Shown: positions 42,351-52,929, counted from the first letter of the stretch. The stretch: DNA of 64,000 nucleotides from Pseudomonas leptonychotis (GCF_004920405.1 NZ_RFLV01000001.1:2046001-2110000), one strand, 5' to 3'. The notes: generated by a model not told the origin, from the letters alone. Translations and numbers: made by a program.

Positions 42351-45300
42351 ATGCAATGGATTTTCATGCTGGTCGGTTTGGTGCTCGGGGCGCTGGCGGA
42401 TGAAACGCTAACGGCCTCGCTGCTCGGCGCTCTGGTGGGGCTGGGTCTTGGCCAGGCGCTCAAGTTGCACGGCTTGGAGCGCGACAAGGCCGCACTAACG
42501 GCGCAGCTCAAGGCTTTTTCTCAGCGTTTCGAGCAGGGTACTGCGGCGTTGTATGAGCGCTTGCTCAAGCTGGAGCAGGGCGCCGCGCCAGCCGCTGAGG
42601 TTCTGCCCGTGGCGGAACCGCTCAATTCCGTTGCCGAGCCTGCACCTGAGCCGATTGTCACTGCTCAGGCGGCCGAGCCCGAGTTGGACTGGACCCTGGA
42701 TTTTGTTCTGCCCGAACCTACGCCTGAGCCTGTTGCGCCAATGCAGACTGCGGCCGAGCCCGCCGCTGCACCGATCAAACCGCCGCCCGCTACACCCTGG
42801 AAGCCTGCGGAACCGCGTCAGCCAACCTTGCTTGAGCGGGGCTTTGCAGCGGCCAAGGACTGGTTGTTGGGCGGCAACACGGTGTTGCGCGTCGGCGTGG
42901 TGCTGTTGTTTCTTGGTTTGGCCTTCCTGTTGCGCTATGCGACCGAAGGCGTGGTTGTGCCGGTGGAGCTGCGTTACGCCAGTGTCGCCGCCAGTGCGGT
43001 GGCTTTGCTGGGGTTGGGCTGGTGGCTGCGTCTGCGTAACCCGAGCTATGCATTGATCTTGCAAGGCACCGGGATTGCGGTGCTGTACCTGACGGTGTTC
43101 GCCGCTATGCGCCTGCATCCTTTATTGGACCCTGGCGTCGCGTTGGGCCTGCTGGTGCTGGTCACGTTGTTTTCGGCAATTCTGGCGATCAAGCAGGATG
43201 CCCTGGGCCTGGCAGCCGCGGCGGCCCTGGGCGGGTTTGCCGCGCCGATCCTGACCAGTACAGGCAGCGGCAACCATGTCGCGCTGTTTAGCTATTTTGC
43301 CCTGCTCAATGCTGGGATCTTTGCCATCGCCTGGTTCAAGGCCTGGCGGCTGCTCAATCTGATCGGCTTTGTCGGCACCTTCGGCATCGGTTTCGCCTGG
43401 GGTATTCGCTCCTACACGCCGGAGCTGCTGTGGAGCACGGAACCGTTCCTGATTCTGTTCTTCCTGATGTATGTGGCCATCGGCCTGCTGTTTGCCCGGC
43501 GCAAGCTGCGCGAAGCCCTGGATGCGCCCCAAGATCGCGATGAACTGCTGCGCTGGGCCGCGCGCAAGGGCGACTATATCGACGCCACCGTGCTGTTCGG
43601 CCCGCCGCTGGTGGGCTTTGGTTTGCAGTTTGCGCTGGTGCAGCACATCGAATTTGCCGCCGCCTTCAGCGCCCTGGCGTTGGGGCTGTTCTACCTAGTG
43701 CTGGCGCGGCTGCTGGTCGGTCGTACCGGTGATCGCGCGGCACTGCTGGTGGAAACCTGCCTGGCGCTGGGTGTGGTGTTCGCCAGCCTGGCGATTCCCT
43801 TGGGGCTGGATGCGCGCTGGACCTCGGCCGCCTGGGCGGTGGAAGGTGCGGGTATCTTCTGGCTCGGCCTGCGCCAACAGCGCGGTTTGGCGCGAGCGTT
43901 TGCCTTGCTGCTGCAATTTGGCGCGGCGCTGGCGTTTGTCATCGGCTTGCGCGGTGGTGAGCTGACCCTGCTGGACGGCGCGCCGCTGGGGGCGCTGATG
44001 CTCGGCGTGGCCTTGCTGTTCAGCTACTGGCAGCTGCGGCAGAACACGGAGCACGCCAGCAGCTGGGAAGTGCGCGGCTTGCCGGTGCTGGCCTGCGCAG
44101 GGCTGGCCTTCCTTTATCTGATTGCACCACTGCTGTTTGCCGCGCAAGGAACCGCGATCAGCTGGGCCATTGCCGGTGTGCTGACCTTGTGGCTGGGCCT
44201 GCGTATACAGGCGCGGAGTTTCCTGTTTAGCGCCTTTGCGGTGCAGTTGCTCGGCGGCCTGGTGTTTATGCTGGACATGGCCGGCAATGCGGCCACCGGC
44301 ATGGGCGGCTTTTCCGCTGGTTGGCAGGGCTTGCTGACCTCTTCCTTGATCGGCTTCGGCCTGATCGCCGGCATGCTGCTGGCCGCCCGTGATCCGCAGG
44401 TCGGTGCGGATCGTCGTCTGCTACGCGGTCTGTCGGTGGTGCTGCTGGTCGGTCTGGTGTTTCTCAACCTGGCGGTGCTGTTCGTCCTGCCCTGGGCTAC
44501 GGCCAGCGCAGTATGGGGCGGCAGCGGGTTGCTGATCATTTGGCTCAGCCTGCATCTGCAGCAGCGCGCCAGTTTTATCTTCGGACTGTTGTTGCAGGTG
44601 CTGGCGGGGCTGGTGTTCCTCGCGGTCAGCCCGCTGCTGTTCGGCCAGCTGTCGGCCGAGGGGATTCGGCCGCTGGCCCATATGGACTTCTGGACGCCAC
44701 TGGTACTCGGCGTGGCCGCTTTGATCGGTGCCTGGCGCTTGCAGCGGCTGGCACGCCGCGAAGCGCCCGAGGCTTTGGGCAACTTCAGTTTGCTGGGCTT
44801 GGCGCAATTGCTGCTGGTATGGGGCGCGGCCTGGTGGGCGCTGGCGCTGAGCAGCGAAGTGCTGCGCTTTATCGCGCCCGAATGGCAGAGCAGTGCCTTG
44901 CTGGCGGTGTTGGCGGCCAGTGTGGCTCTGGCGGCGTTCCTCGCCCCACGCACGCGCTGGGCCGAACTGGCGCTGCTGTGTTGCCTGTTGGTTCCGCTGG
45001 CCGGCGTGGTGTTGCTGCATGCCTGGCACTTGGCGTATCACCCCGCGGCGCAGTTCGGCTGGCTGGCCTGGGCGCTGCTGTTTGCCGTGCACTTTTGGGC
45101 ATTACGCCGGTTGGCTGCGCAATTGCCGGCGGGCGCTCTGAGCGCCGCCCATGTGCTTGGCTGCTGGTTACTGCTGGGCGTGCTGGCGCTGGAATTGCGC
45201 TACCTGTTCTTGGCTTTGTCGGAGCAGTACAACGCCTGGCGCTGGCTGGGTTGGGCATTGCTGCCGAGTGCCTATTTGTGGCTGATGGCTGCACCTCGCC

Positions 45301-45941
45301 GCTGGCTTTGGCCGGTGGGCGCCTATGCGCGCGAATACCGTTTGTTGGCGGCAACGCCGCTGGCGCTATTAATGCTTGGCTGGTTCTGGCTGGCCAACGT
45401 GGCCAGCGCCGGCGATGCCGAACCGCTGGCCTACCTGCCGTTGCTTAATCCGCTGGAGCTGGGCTTGTTGTTTGCCCTTGGCGCGGTGTTCGCCTGGGCG
45501 CGTATAGGGTTGGCCGAGCTGGGGGTGGATGGCGTACGCAGCCAGTGGCTGACCCAGGCCGTGGCGGGTGCTTCGCTGTTCGCCCTGCTGACGGCGATGG
45601 TTATGCGCACGGCCCATCATTGGGGGGGCGTGCCCTATCAGCTGGATGCTTTGCTCGATTCGATGCTGGTGCAGGCTGGCCTGTCGATCGTTTGGACGCT
45701 GATCGCCCTGCCGCTGATGGTGCTGGGGAATCGCCGGGGCCGGCGTGAGCTGTGGCTGATCGGTGCAGCGTTAATTGCACTGGTAGTGGCCAAGTTGTTC
45801 TTTGTCGAGCTGGGTAATCGCGGTGGCCTGGAGCGCATCGTGTCGTTTATTGGTGTGGGTGTATTGCTGTTGGTGGTGGGCTATTTCGCCCCCTTGCCGG
45901 CACGCAAGGCGGATGCGGATCAGCCGCAGGAGCAAGCATGA
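42351..45941 (+). CDS. DUF2339 multi-spanning membrane protein
   Basis: Very hydrophobic inner-membrane protein of 1196 residues. ATG at 42351 (MQWIFMLVGLVLGALADE) is preferred over the TTG at 42336 because TTGGGGATG acts as RBS. It has an N-terminal helix, an Ala/Pro/Glu-rich cytoplasmic linker (about 70-170), then about 25 or more membrane helices starting GNTVLRVGVVLLFLGLAFLLRYATEG. The latter is the DUF2339 signature. Function unknown. It overlaps the DUF3999 gene by 4 bp, a pairing often seen in pseudomonads, so the two probably form one envelope complex. Confidence 0.88.
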   Translation: MQWIFMLVGLVLGALADETLTASLLGALVGLGLGQALKLHGLERDKAALTAQLKAFSQRFEQGTAALYERLLKLEQGAAPAAEVLPVAEPLNSVAEPAPEPIVTAQAAEPELDWTLDFVLPEPTPEPVAPMQTAAEPAAAPIKPPPATPWKPAEPRQPTLLERGFAAAKDWLLGGNTVLRVGVVLLFLGLAFLLRYATEGVVVPVELRYASVAASAVALLGLGWWLRLRNPSYALILQGTGIAVLYLTVFAAMRLHPLLDPGVALGLLVLVTLFSAILAIKQDALGLAAAAALGGFAAPILTSTGSGNHVALFSYFALLNAGIFAIAWFKAWRLLNLIGFVGTFGIGFAWGIRSYTPELLWSTEPFLILFFLMYVAIGLLFARRKLREALDAPQDRDELLRWAARKGDYIDATVLFGPPLVGFGLQFALVQHIEFAAAFSALALGLFYLVLARLLVGRTGDRAALLVETCLALGVVFASLAIPLGLDARWTSAAWAVEGAGIFWLGLRQQRGLARAFALLLQFGAALAFVIGLRGGELTLLDGAPLGALMLGVALLFSYWQLRQNTEHASSWEVRGLPVLACAGLAFLYLIAPLLFAAQGTAISWAIAGVLTLWLGLRIQARSFLFSAFAVQLLGGLVFMLDMAGNAATGMGGFSAGWQGLLTSSLIGFGLIAGMLLAARDPQVGADRRLLRGLSVVLLVGLVFLNLAVLFVLPWATASAVWGGSGLLIIWLSLHLQQRASFIFGLLLQVLAGLVFLAVSPLLFGQLSAEGIRPLAHMDFWTPLVLGVAALIGAWRLQRLARREAPEALGNFSLLGLAQLLLVWGAAWWALALSSEVLRFIAPEWQSSALLAVLAASVALAAFLAPRTRWAELALLCCLLVPLAGVVLLHAWHLAYHPAAQFGWLAWALLFAVHFWALRRLAAQLPAGALSAAHVLGCWLLLGVLALELRYLFLALSEQYNAWRWLGWALLPSAYLWLMAAPRRWLWPVGAYAREYRLLAATPLALLMLGWFWLANVASAGDAEPLAYLPLLNPLELGLLFALGAVFAWARIGLAELGVDGVRSQWLTQAVAGASLFALLTAMVMRTAHHWGGVPYQLDALLDSMLVQAGLSIVWTLIALPLMVLGNRRGRRELWLIGAALIALVVAKLFFVELGNRGGLERIVSFIGVGVLLLVVGYFAPLPARKADADQPQEQA

Positions 45942-47296
45942 TCAGTCGTTTAATCAGCGCTACGGTTCTCAGCCTGCTGTGCAGTGCGCCAGCTCTGGCG
46001 CAGGAGCAGCCTGGGGACTATGCCGTACAGCTGCCGTTGACCCTGGCGGGCGAAGGCCCTTGGTATCGGTTGGATGTGCCGATGGCGCTGCATTTCGCCG
46101 CGCGTTATGGCGATCTGCGTGACGTACGGGTGTTCAATGCTGAAGGCCAGGCTTTGGCCTACGCCCTGGTAGCGGGGCAGGGCGAGTCGCGCGACAGTCA
46201 GCAGGAACAGGCGGTTAAGTGGTTTCCGCTGTATGCCGAGCAGGGTGACAGCACGGCCGCTCCGAGCCTGCGGGTGCAGCGCAGCACCAATGGCACCTTG
46301 ATCGAACTGCTTGATCAGCCGGATGCTGCTGGCCAGCCCGCTCTGCTGCGTGGCTGGCTGCTGGATGCCAGTGCGCTGCAGGCGCCGCTGGTGCGCCTGG
46401 AATTGGACTGGGCGGATAGTCAGGAAGGGTTTCAGCGCTTCAGCATCGAGGCCAGTGATGATCTGCAAAGTTGGCAGTCTTGGGGCAGCGGTCAACTGGC
46501 GCGCCTATCGTTTGACGGCGAGCGTGTCGAACAGCGCCAAGTCGAGCTTGCGGGACGCAAGGCCCGCTACCTACGTTTGCTCTGGCAAAGCCCGCTCCAG
46601 GCCCCGCAGCTGAAGGCGGCCAGCGTACGCAGCCAGCGCATTGACAGCCTGCCGGCGCCGCTGGTGTGGTCGCAGCCACTGACGGCGACGCGCAGTGCGG
46701 ACGGCCACTACCTGTGGCAATTACCCCTGGCCTTGCCGCTGGAACGTCTGCATGTCGAACTTAGTCAGGCCAATAGCCTGGCGCCGGTCCGCGTCAGCGG
46801 TCGCAGTGACAATAAGGGCAGCTGGCAATCCCTGGCTCAGGGCCTGCTCTACCGGCTTCCGGAGAATGGCGTGGAGATCCGTCAGGATGAATTGCCGTTA
46901 CCGGGCTGGGCGGTGCAGCAGCTGCGCCTACAGGTGGACGAGCGCGGCGGTGGCCTTGGCAATCCGCCACCGCAGCTCAAGGTGGCGCTGCGTGCGACTC
47001 AGTTGGTATTCCTGCAGCGTGGCAGCCCACCGTATCGGCTCGCTCTCGGGCGCGCCGGGGCGGAGTCGGCTGCATTGCCGTTAACGACCTTGATCCCAGG
47101 CTATCAGCCACAACGCTTACAGCTGTTGGGTACGGCCGCAGCCCATCTACAAGACGACACATTGGCCCAGCAAGAGCAGGCCGCTGTTACCGGCAACAAC
47201 TGGAAGCGCTGGGGGCTGTGGTTGGTGCTGCTACTGGGGGTCGGCTTGCTGGCTTTGATGGCTGTCAGTTTGTTGCGCCGGCCGAGCGCTGAGTAG
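45938..47296 (+). CDS. DUF3999 envelope protein, partner of DUF2339
   Basis: Protein of 452 residues with signal MISRLISATVLSLLCSAPALAQ. A periplasmic beta-rich DUF3999 domain follows (YAVQLPLTLAGEGPWYRLDVP, FNAEGQALAYAL, DWADSQEGFQRFSIEASDDLQSW). One C-terminal membrane helix (WGLWLVLLLGVGLLALMAVSLL) precedes a short RRPSAE tail. Overlaps the DUF2339 gene (ATGA), so translation is coupled. Function unknown; the beta-sandwich modules suggest ligand or glycan contact. Confidence 0.87.
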   Translation: MISRLISATVLSLLCSAPALAQEQPGDYAVQLPLTLAGEGPWYRLDVPMALHFAARYGDLRDVRVFNAEGQALAYALVAGQGESRDSQQEQAVKWFPLYAEQGDSTAAPSLRVQRSTNGTLIELLDQPDAAGQPALLRGWLLDASALQAPLVRLELDWADSQEGFQRFSIEASDDLQSWQSWGSGQLARLSFDGERVEQRQVELAGRKARYLRLLWQSPLQAPQLKAASVRSQRIDSLPAPLVWSQPLTATRSADGHYLWQLPLALPLERLHVELSQANSLAPVRVSGRSDNKGSWQSLAQGLLYRLPENGVEIRQDELPLPGWAVQQLRLQVDERGGGLGNPPPQLKVALRATQLVFLQRGSPPYRLALGRAGAESAALPLTTLIPGYQPQRLQLLGTAAAHLQDDTLAQQEQAAVTGNNWKRWGLWLVLLLGVGLLALMAVSLLRRPSAE

Positions 47297-47488
47297 TGGG
47301 TGGCGGCCGAAATAAAGCCCAGCGCCCTAACGATTTTGCAGTATGGTGGCACCTTGATTTGATTGGCGTTTGAGGTCAGGAAGGCCCTTGCGTATTTCTA
47401 CTGCGATTCACCCTCGGCGTGTTCCCGTGCGTTTGCCAGGCTCATTCGGCAAGCGCTTACCGTTATTTCCCCTCGTAGGCCCCCGCCG

Positions 47489-49141
47489 ATGAACGCCTGC
47501 GGTAATTCCGGCTGGGCGTTGAGTGCTCCGGTAATCCTGACGTGTACGGTGTGTATTGGCGTGCTGTTGCTGGCCCGTTGGGTCACGCGGCAGCGTTATT
47601 TCCCCGGGCGCGAGAGCTTTATCGTGCTGCACCTGGCCAGCCTCTGGTGGCTGCTTGCCGCTAGCCTGGAAATGACGGCGCAAGGCGCTAGTTGCAAGGT
47701 GTTCTGGGCCACCATGGCGTGGCCGGGCATTCTTACGGTGCCTACCTTTTGGGCGATTTTCCTCTGGCAGTATGTCAACAGCGTGCGTCAGCCACTGCCA
47801 TTGCGTAGCGCCCTGGGGCTGGCTGTGGTGCCGCTGCTGATCTGGCTGATGGCCTTAAGTAACCCTTGGCATGGCTTGTTTTATGGGGCCGGCACGGCGC
47901 CGTTGAGTGATGAGTTAGGCGCACCGATTCGCTATCAACATGGGCCGCTGTTCTACGCCGCCGCCGCTTACGTTTATTTGTTTATGACCTTCTGTATGGG
48001 CGTGGTGCTGCGTGCTGCCATCGTCAGCTATGGCGTACACCGTCGGCACTACCTGGCGTTTGTCTTCGTCACGGCGGTGCCTTGGGCTGCCAATGTCAGC
48101 TATGTGGTGTTTGGCTGGATGTTATTTGGCTTTGATCCGACGCCGTTCAGTTTTGCTTTTACTCTGGTGGCGTTTGCTTGGCTGATTGTGGGCGTGCGCC
48201 TGTTTGATTTGCTGCCAGTGGCTCGTCATCTGCTTTTGGATGCATTGCTTGATCCGGTGCTGGTGGTGGATGCGCAGCTACGCGTGATCGAGGCCAACCC
48301 GGCAGCGCTGAAGCTGGCCGGATTGCGCAGCGGTTGGCAGGGCCGAAAGTTGCTGGATTGGCCGATCCTGGGGGCAGATTTGCAACAACTGCTGAGCCAG
48401 CCGGTGCACAGTGAGCAAGATCGCCTGCTGACCCTGGCTAACTCGGCGCGTTACTTCGAGGTGCGGGTTCGCGCCATCGAGCGAGTCACTCAGCGTGGCA
48501 CCTTGGTGCTGGGGCAGATGCTCTATCTGCGCGATGTCACCCAGCGCCATCTCAGCGAACTGAAGCTGGCCGAAGCCCTGGCCTTGAGCGAGGAACGTTT
48601 GCGCACGATTAGCAATCTGCATGAACAATTGCAGGAGCAGGCGCTGTGTGACCCGCTTACCGGGCTCTACAACCGGCGTTATCTGGATGAGTTCTTTGCC
48701 CGTGAGCTGGCCATTGCACAGCGCGAACGTACGCCAATTTCCCTGGCGCTGATCGATCTGGATCACTTCAAACGTCTCAACGACGAACATGGTCACCTGG
48801 AAGGCGACGATGTGCTCAAGGGTGTGGCTCAGCATTTATTGGAGAACCTGCGCAGTTCGGATGCAGTCTTCCGTATCGGCGGCGAAGAGTTCCTGCTGAT
48901 CCTGCCGCGCGCCGATGCGCATGAAGCCCGCACGCGGCTGGAGACCATCTGCCGTGAGCTGGCTGCCCATCCCTTGCCGACCCGAGGCGGGGCACGCTAC
49001 GTGACCCTGTCCGCCGGCTTGGCTCTGTGGCCCGAACAGGGGCTGGCGCTCGATGAATTGCTGCAAGTGGCCGATGCCGCGCTCTATCGGGCTAAGCATG
49101 CAGGGCGTAATAGGGTGTGTTCACTCGCAGAGTCTTCGTAA
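47489..49141 (+). CDS. Membrane diguanylate cyclase (7TM - PAS - GGDEF)
   Basis: Cyclic-di-GMP synthase of 550 residues from the ATG at 47489; the frame extends to 47363 without a convincing start. A seven-helix N-terminal sensor (about 10-225, His_kinase_7TM type, with LVAFAWLIVGVRLFDLLPVA) is followed by a PAS-like domain (about 235-350, DPVLVVDAQLRVIEANPAALKLAGL) and a coiled linker. The GGDEF domain (about 380-545) has the active site RIGGEEF, DPLTGLYNRRYLDEFF and an intact RxxD inhibitory site (RSSD five residues upstream). Predicted active and product-inhibited. It may link to the MSHA/biofilm lifestyle, but that is inference. Confidence 0.9.
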   Translation: MNACGNSGWALSAPVILTCTVCIGVLLLARWVTRQRYFPGRESFIVLHLASLWWLLAASLEMTAQGASCKVFWATMAWPGILTVPTFWAIFLWQYVNSVRQPLPLRSALGLAVVPLLIWLMALSNPWHGLFYGAGTAPLSDELGAPIRYQHGPLFYAAAAYVYLFMTFCMGVVLRAAIVSYGVHRRHYLAFVFVTAVPWAANVSYVVFGWMLFGFDPTPFSFAFTLVAFAWLIVGVRLFDLLPVARHLLLDALLDPVLVVDAQLRVIEANPAALKLAGLRSGWQGRKLLDWPILGADLQQLLSQPVHSEQDRLLTLANSARYFEVRVRAIERVTQRGTLVLGQMLYLRDVTQRHLSELKLAEALALSEERLRTISNLHEQLQEQALCDPLTGLYNRRYLDEFFARELAIAQRERTPISLALIDLDHFKRLNDEHGHLEGDDVLKGVAQHLLENLRSSDAVFRIGGEEFLLILPRADAHEARTRLETICRELAAHPLPTRGGARYVTLSAGLALWPEQGLALDELLQVADAALYRAKHAGRNRVCSLAESS

Positions 49142-49253
49142 CTGCCTCATCACCTAAATGGGTGAGCGTCGATGTTTGCGCGTGCATTCAGTCACGAATC
49201 TGACTAAATTTCCTTTTTATAAAAACCACCAACAAAAACTCCAAAGGTGATTC

Positions 49254-51152
49254 GTGAAGCGTCTTCTAACTCCGTTGGCAGTAGCCTGCTGCATGGCTGC
49301 TGTAGCTCCCACCGTGTCTGCCGCCCCTTACAGCGGGCTCTATGTGTTTGGCGATAGCCTGAGCGATGCCGGGCAATTCCCGGATTCAGCTAACCCATCT
49401 AGTCAAACCCAGCGGTTCACCAACCGGGTTGGCCCGCTTTTCACGGATGCCAGCGGTGAGGTATACGGCAAAACTTCACCCATGCTGCTCGGCGAGTTAC
49501 TGGGGCTTGGCGCTCAGTCACCCTCGACCTCATCGGTGTTCCAGAGCAATGGTCTGGCTGATGGCAATAACTGGGCGGTGGGTGGTTATCGCACGGACCA
49601 AATTCTTGACTCGATCACCAAGGCTGGCGGCTCGGTCGCCGGTTCGCGTACGCGCGACGGTTTCCTTGTGGACCTGGCCAACCGCGGTTTAAGTCTTGAT
49701 CGCAATGCCTTGTATTACGTAAACGGCGGCGGCAACGATTTCCTTCAAGGACGAATCCTCAATACCGCGCAAGCCCAGGCTGCGGCAGGCCGTTTGGTTG
49801 ACAGCGTCGAAGCCCTGCAAGCGGCGGGTGCGCGCTACATCATGGTTTCGTTGCTGCCCAATGTGGGTAACACCCCTGCGCTGGGTGGCGGTAATAGCTT
49901 TATCGGCGGCCTGGGCAGTGACCTGAATACTGAGCTGGTCAGCCAGTTGCGCGGCATCAATGCCAATGTCATTCCATTGAATTTGCCTCTGTTGGTCACA
50001 GAGGTGCTCGCTATGCCGAGTGCGTTTGGCTTCGATGCCACGCAAAACCTGACGGGCACCTGCTTTAACGGTTGTACCAGCGTCAACGCCACGTGGGGCA
50101 TCAACAGCGCCACGCCTGATCCAAGCAAGTTGATGTTCAACGACGGCGTTCACCCGACCACTGCGGTACAGCAGATTGCCGCCGATTATGCGTATTCGCT
50201 GCTCAGTGCCTCGCAAGAGGTGAGCCTATTGCCTGAAATGGCCTTGGGTAACCTGCGCGCGCATCAGGGCCAGTTGCGTAGCCAATGGCAAGCCGATTGG
50301 CTGGCGTGGCAGCCGGTTTCGCAATGGCGTGGCTTTGTTACTGGTGGTGGTCAGCAGCAAGACTTTGACAGCCAAGATAACTCCAGCAGCGCTGACGGTG
50401 ACGGTTACAACCTTAACGTAGGTGGCAGCTACCGTTTGAACGATGCCTGGCGAGTCGGCCTTGCATTGGGGCTGTATGGTCAGGATCTTGAGGCGGGTGC
50501 TGCCAATTCGGACTACAACCTGAATAGCTACCTGGCCACGGCGTTTGCTCAGTATCAGGAAAACCGCTGGTGGGCGGATTTTGCTCTAAGTGTTGGCAGC
50601 TTGGATTACGACAACCTGAAGCGTTCCTTCGATTTGGGCCAGGTTAAACGCACGGAAAAAGGCGACACCGATGGCAATCTCTGGGGCGCGAGTGGCCGTG
50701 TTGGTTATGACATTGCTCAGCCGGGAAGTGAGTGGCACCTGAGCCCGTTCTTCAGCGCTGACTACGTTGAAATCGACGTCGATGGTTATGCTGAAGACGG
50801 TAATCGTTCCACTGCCCTGAACTTTGATGACCAGCAGCGTGACTCCCGTCGCCTGGGTGCCGGTCTTCAGGGGCGCTATCAGCTAAGCCCGCAAACCGCA
50901 GTGTTTGCCGAGTACAGCCACGAGCGTGAGTACGCCGATGACACCAGCAAAGTGCGTTCTGAGTTAAACAGTCTGCCGGGTATCGACTTCGAACTGAAGG
51001 GCTACACCCCGGGTGACAAGCTCGATACGGCCAGTGTGGGCGTTAGTCATCAGCTGACTCGCGACCTGTCTCTGCGCGGTGGCTATAGCTACAGCCAGTC
51101 TGACGAGCAAAGCCAGCAAGCCGTTAGCCTTTCCCTCGCGCTGGACTGGTAA
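49254..51152 (+). CDS. estA: Autotransporter esterase EstA (GDSL lipase)
   Basis: Outer-membrane esterase of 632 residues with a GTG start (RBS AAAGGTG). Signal MKRLLTPLAVACCMAAVAPTVSA. The surface GDSL domain (about 25-330) has the nucleophile Ser35 in YVFGDSLSDAG, GGNDF, and the Asp/His pair in NDGVHPTT. The C-terminal autotransporter barrel (about 350-632) ends LSLALDW. In P. aeruginosa EstA is needed for rhamnolipid production, motility and biofilms. A hairpin (51160-51188) follows. Confidence 0.95.
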   Translation: MKRLLTPLAVACCMAAVAPTVSAAPYSGLYVFGDSLSDAGQFPDSANPSSQTQRFTNRVGPLFTDASGEVYGKTSPMLLGELLGLGAQSPSTSSVFQSNGLADGNNWAVGGYRTDQILDSITKAGGSVAGSRTRDGFLVDLANRGLSLDRNALYYVNGGGNDFLQGRILNTAQAQAAAGRLVDSVEALQAAGARYIMVSLLPNVGNTPALGGGNSFIGGLGSDLNTELVSQLRGINANVIPLNLPLLVTEVLAMPSAFGFDATQNLTGTCFNGCTSVNATWGINSATPDPSKLMFNDGVHPTTAVQQIAADYAYSLLSASQEVSLLPEMALGNLRAHQGQLRSQWQADWLAWQPVSQWRGFVTGGGQQQDFDSQDNSSSADGDGYNLNVGGSYRLNDAWRVGLALGLYGQDLEAGAANSDYNLNSYLATAFAQYQENRWWADFALSVGSLDYDNLKRSFDLGQVKRTEKGDTDGNLWGASGRVGYDIAQPGSEWHLSPFFSADYVEIDVDGYAEDGNRSTALNFDDQQRDSRRLGAGLQGRYQLSPQTAVFAEYSHEREYADDTSKVRSELNSLPGIDFELKGYTPGDKLDTASVGVSHQLTRDLSLRGGYSYSQSDEQSQQAVSLSLALDW

Positions 51153-51159
51153 GTCAGTT

Positions 51160-51188
51160 GGGCCGGTAGTGTGAGGCGCTACCGGCCC
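51160..51188. terminator. Hairpin between estA and fbp
   Basis: Perfect 10-bp arms GGGCCGGTAG / CTACCGGCCC around TGTGAGGCG, 8 bp after the estA stop. No clear T tract, so a weak terminator or mRNA stabiliser. Confidence 0.55.
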
Positions 51189-51234
51189 ATTAAGGGTAAA
51201 CTGCGCGCAATTTATCCCTCTCCGGAGCCTCGTC

Positions 51235-52242
51235 ATGTCCCGCGTTACCCTCAGCCGCTACCTGATTGAACAAACTCGCAGCCACAATACCCCGGCGGAT
51301 TTGCGGTTTCTTATCGAAGTAGTGGCCCGTGCCTGTAAGGAAATCAGCCATCAGGTTTCCAAGGGTGCACTGGGCGGTGTGCTGGGCAGCATGGGCACCG
51401 AGAACGTACAGGGTGAAGTGCAGAAAAAACTCGACGTGATCTCCAACGAGATTCTGCTCGAGGCCAACGAGTGGGGCGGCCACCTGGCTGGCATGGCCTC
51501 GGAAGAAATGGATAACGCCTACCAGATTCCCGGTAAGTACCCCAAAGGTGCCTACCTGCTGGTATTCGATCCACTGGACGGCTCCAGCAACATCGACGTT
51601 AACGTTTCGGTCGGCACCATCTTCTCGGTGCTGCGTTGCCCGGACCGCAATGGTGCCGAAGGTGATCTGGGTGAAGAAGCCTTCCTGCAGCCGGGTACCG
51701 AGCAGGTGGCAGCCGGTTACGCCATCTATGGCCCACAAACCATGCTGATGTTGACCCTCGGTGAAGGCGTCAAGGGTTTTACCCTGGACCGCGAGCTGGG
51801 TAGCTTTGTGCTGACCCATGACGACATCAAGGTGCCGGAAGCGACTAAAGAATTCGCCATCAACATGTCCAACCAGCGCCACTGGGAAGCACCGGTGCAG
51901 CGTTATGTCAGCGAACTGCTGGCGGGCGAGGCTGGGCCGCTGGGCAAGAATTACAACATGCGTTGGGTGGCCGCGATGGTGGCCGACGTGCATCGCATCC
52001 TTACCCGTGGCGGTGTGTTTATGTACCCACGCGACAGCCGCGACCCTGCGATGCCGGGTAAGCTGCGCCTGATGTACGAAGCCAATCCGATGGCGATGAT
52101 TATCGAACAGGCCGGCGGTGTGGCCACCAACGGCACCCAGCGCATCCTCGACATTCAGCCGACCTCGTTGCACCAGCGTGTGGCGGTGTTCCTCGGTTCT
52201 AAAGAAGAAGTGCTGCGTATCAGCGCCTACCATCGCGACTGA
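51235..52242 (+). CDS. fbp: Fructose-1,6-bisphosphatase, class I
   Basis: Gluconeogenic enzyme of 335 residues that hydrolyses fructose 1,6-bisphosphate to fructose 6-phosphate in the cytosol. The metal-binding class I signature [12 protein letters not shown], the substrate loop [18 protein letters not shown] and the C-terminal [20 protein letters not shown] are intact. RBS GGAG precedes the ATG. The next gene starts 1 bp after the stop, so the two are co-transcribed. A 388-residue antisense frame opposite it is a shadow. Confidence 0.97.
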   Translation: MSRVTLSRYLIEQTRSHNTPADLRFLIEVVARACKEISHQVSKGALGGVLGSMGTENVQGEVQKKLDVISNEILLEANEWGGHLAGMASEEMDNAYQIPGKYPKGAYLLVFDPLDGSSNIDVNVSVGTIFSVLRCPDRNGAEGDLGEEAFLQPGTEQVAAGYAIYGPQTMLMLTLGEGVKGFTLDRELGSFVLTHDDIKVPEATKEFAINMSNQRHWEAPVQRYVSELLAGEAGPLGKNYNMRWVAAMVADVHRILTRGGVFMYPRDSRDPAMPGKLRLMYEANPMAMIIEQAGGVATNGTQRILDIQPTSLHQRVAVFLGSKEEVLRISAYHRD

Positions 52243-52243
52243 T

Positions 52244-52861
52244 ATGTACGCGCCCTGGCAGCCTTTACTCGACTGGTGGTTCGGTGCGGCCGGCGGCGGT
52301 TCCGGTGCAACGGCTGCCGAGGTGGCGGCCAGCCGTACCGCGCTGTGGTTTGGCAAGCAGGACCGTCAGGATGATCAGGCGCGCGAGCAGTTTGGCGCGC
52401 TGGTTGAGCAAGCCCTAGCCGATCAGTTGCAAGACTGGCAGCGCGAGCCTGAGGGCTGGTTGGCAACCTTGCTATTGCTCGATCAGCTGCCGCGGATGAT
52501 CTTTCGTGATACGCCGCGTGCCTTTGCCGGCGACTCGCTGGCTCGCCCGCTGGCCCTGTATGGGCTGACTCAAGGTTGGGATCAGCAATTGAGCCCCATC
52601 CAACGGGTGTTCGCTTATTTGGTGTTAGAGCATGCCGAAGAACCGGCGCTGCAAAATCAAGCCGTGCGACTGTTCAGTGCTTTGTATCAACAGGCTGCAG
52701 ACGCCGAGCGCGAGCTGTTTGCCGGTTACCTGGATTATGCCGAACGGCATCAGCAGGTGATTGCCCGTTTTGGTCGCTTCCCCCACCGCAATCAGATTCT
52801 CGGTCGCCCTTCCAGTACCGAGGAATCTGCTTTTCTGCTGGAACCTGGCTCGCGCTTCTAG
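52244..52861 (+). CDS. DUF924 family protein
   Basis: Soluble all-helical protein of 205 residues starting MYAPWQPLLDWWFGA at 52244; the open frame upstream is the fbp +1 shadow. Family motifs are ALWFGKQDRQDDQAREQFG, LLLLDQLPRMIFRDTPRAFAGD and the terminal HRNQILGRPSSTEE. The TPR-like fold has no assigned reaction. The same position after fbp is seen in P. aeruginosa. Confidence 0.88.
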   Translation: MYAPWQPLLDWWFGAAGGGSGATAAEVAASRTALWFGKQDRQDDQAREQFGALVEQALADQLQDWQREPEGWLATLLLLDQLPRMIFRDTPRAFAGDSLARPLALYGLTQGWDQQLSPIQRVFAYLVLEHAEEPALQNQAVRLFSALYQQAADAERELFAGYLDYAERHQQVIARFGRFPHRNQILGRPSSTEESAFLLEPGSRF

Positions 52862-52929
52862 CGTCGAAGCAGGCAAGCTCGGTATTGCTGTGCCAAGCTG
52901 GTCTTGGTCATTTTCTCAGGAGTTGCCCC

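Noticed and set aside
44513..45448. 311-codon plus-strand frame in the DUF2339 gene
   Set aside because: Frame-shifted shadow of the real membrane protein with Gly/Arg/Ala-rich low-complexity sequence.
51190..52356. 388-codon minus frame opposite fbp
   Set aside because: Antisense shadow of fbp; no supporting start signal.
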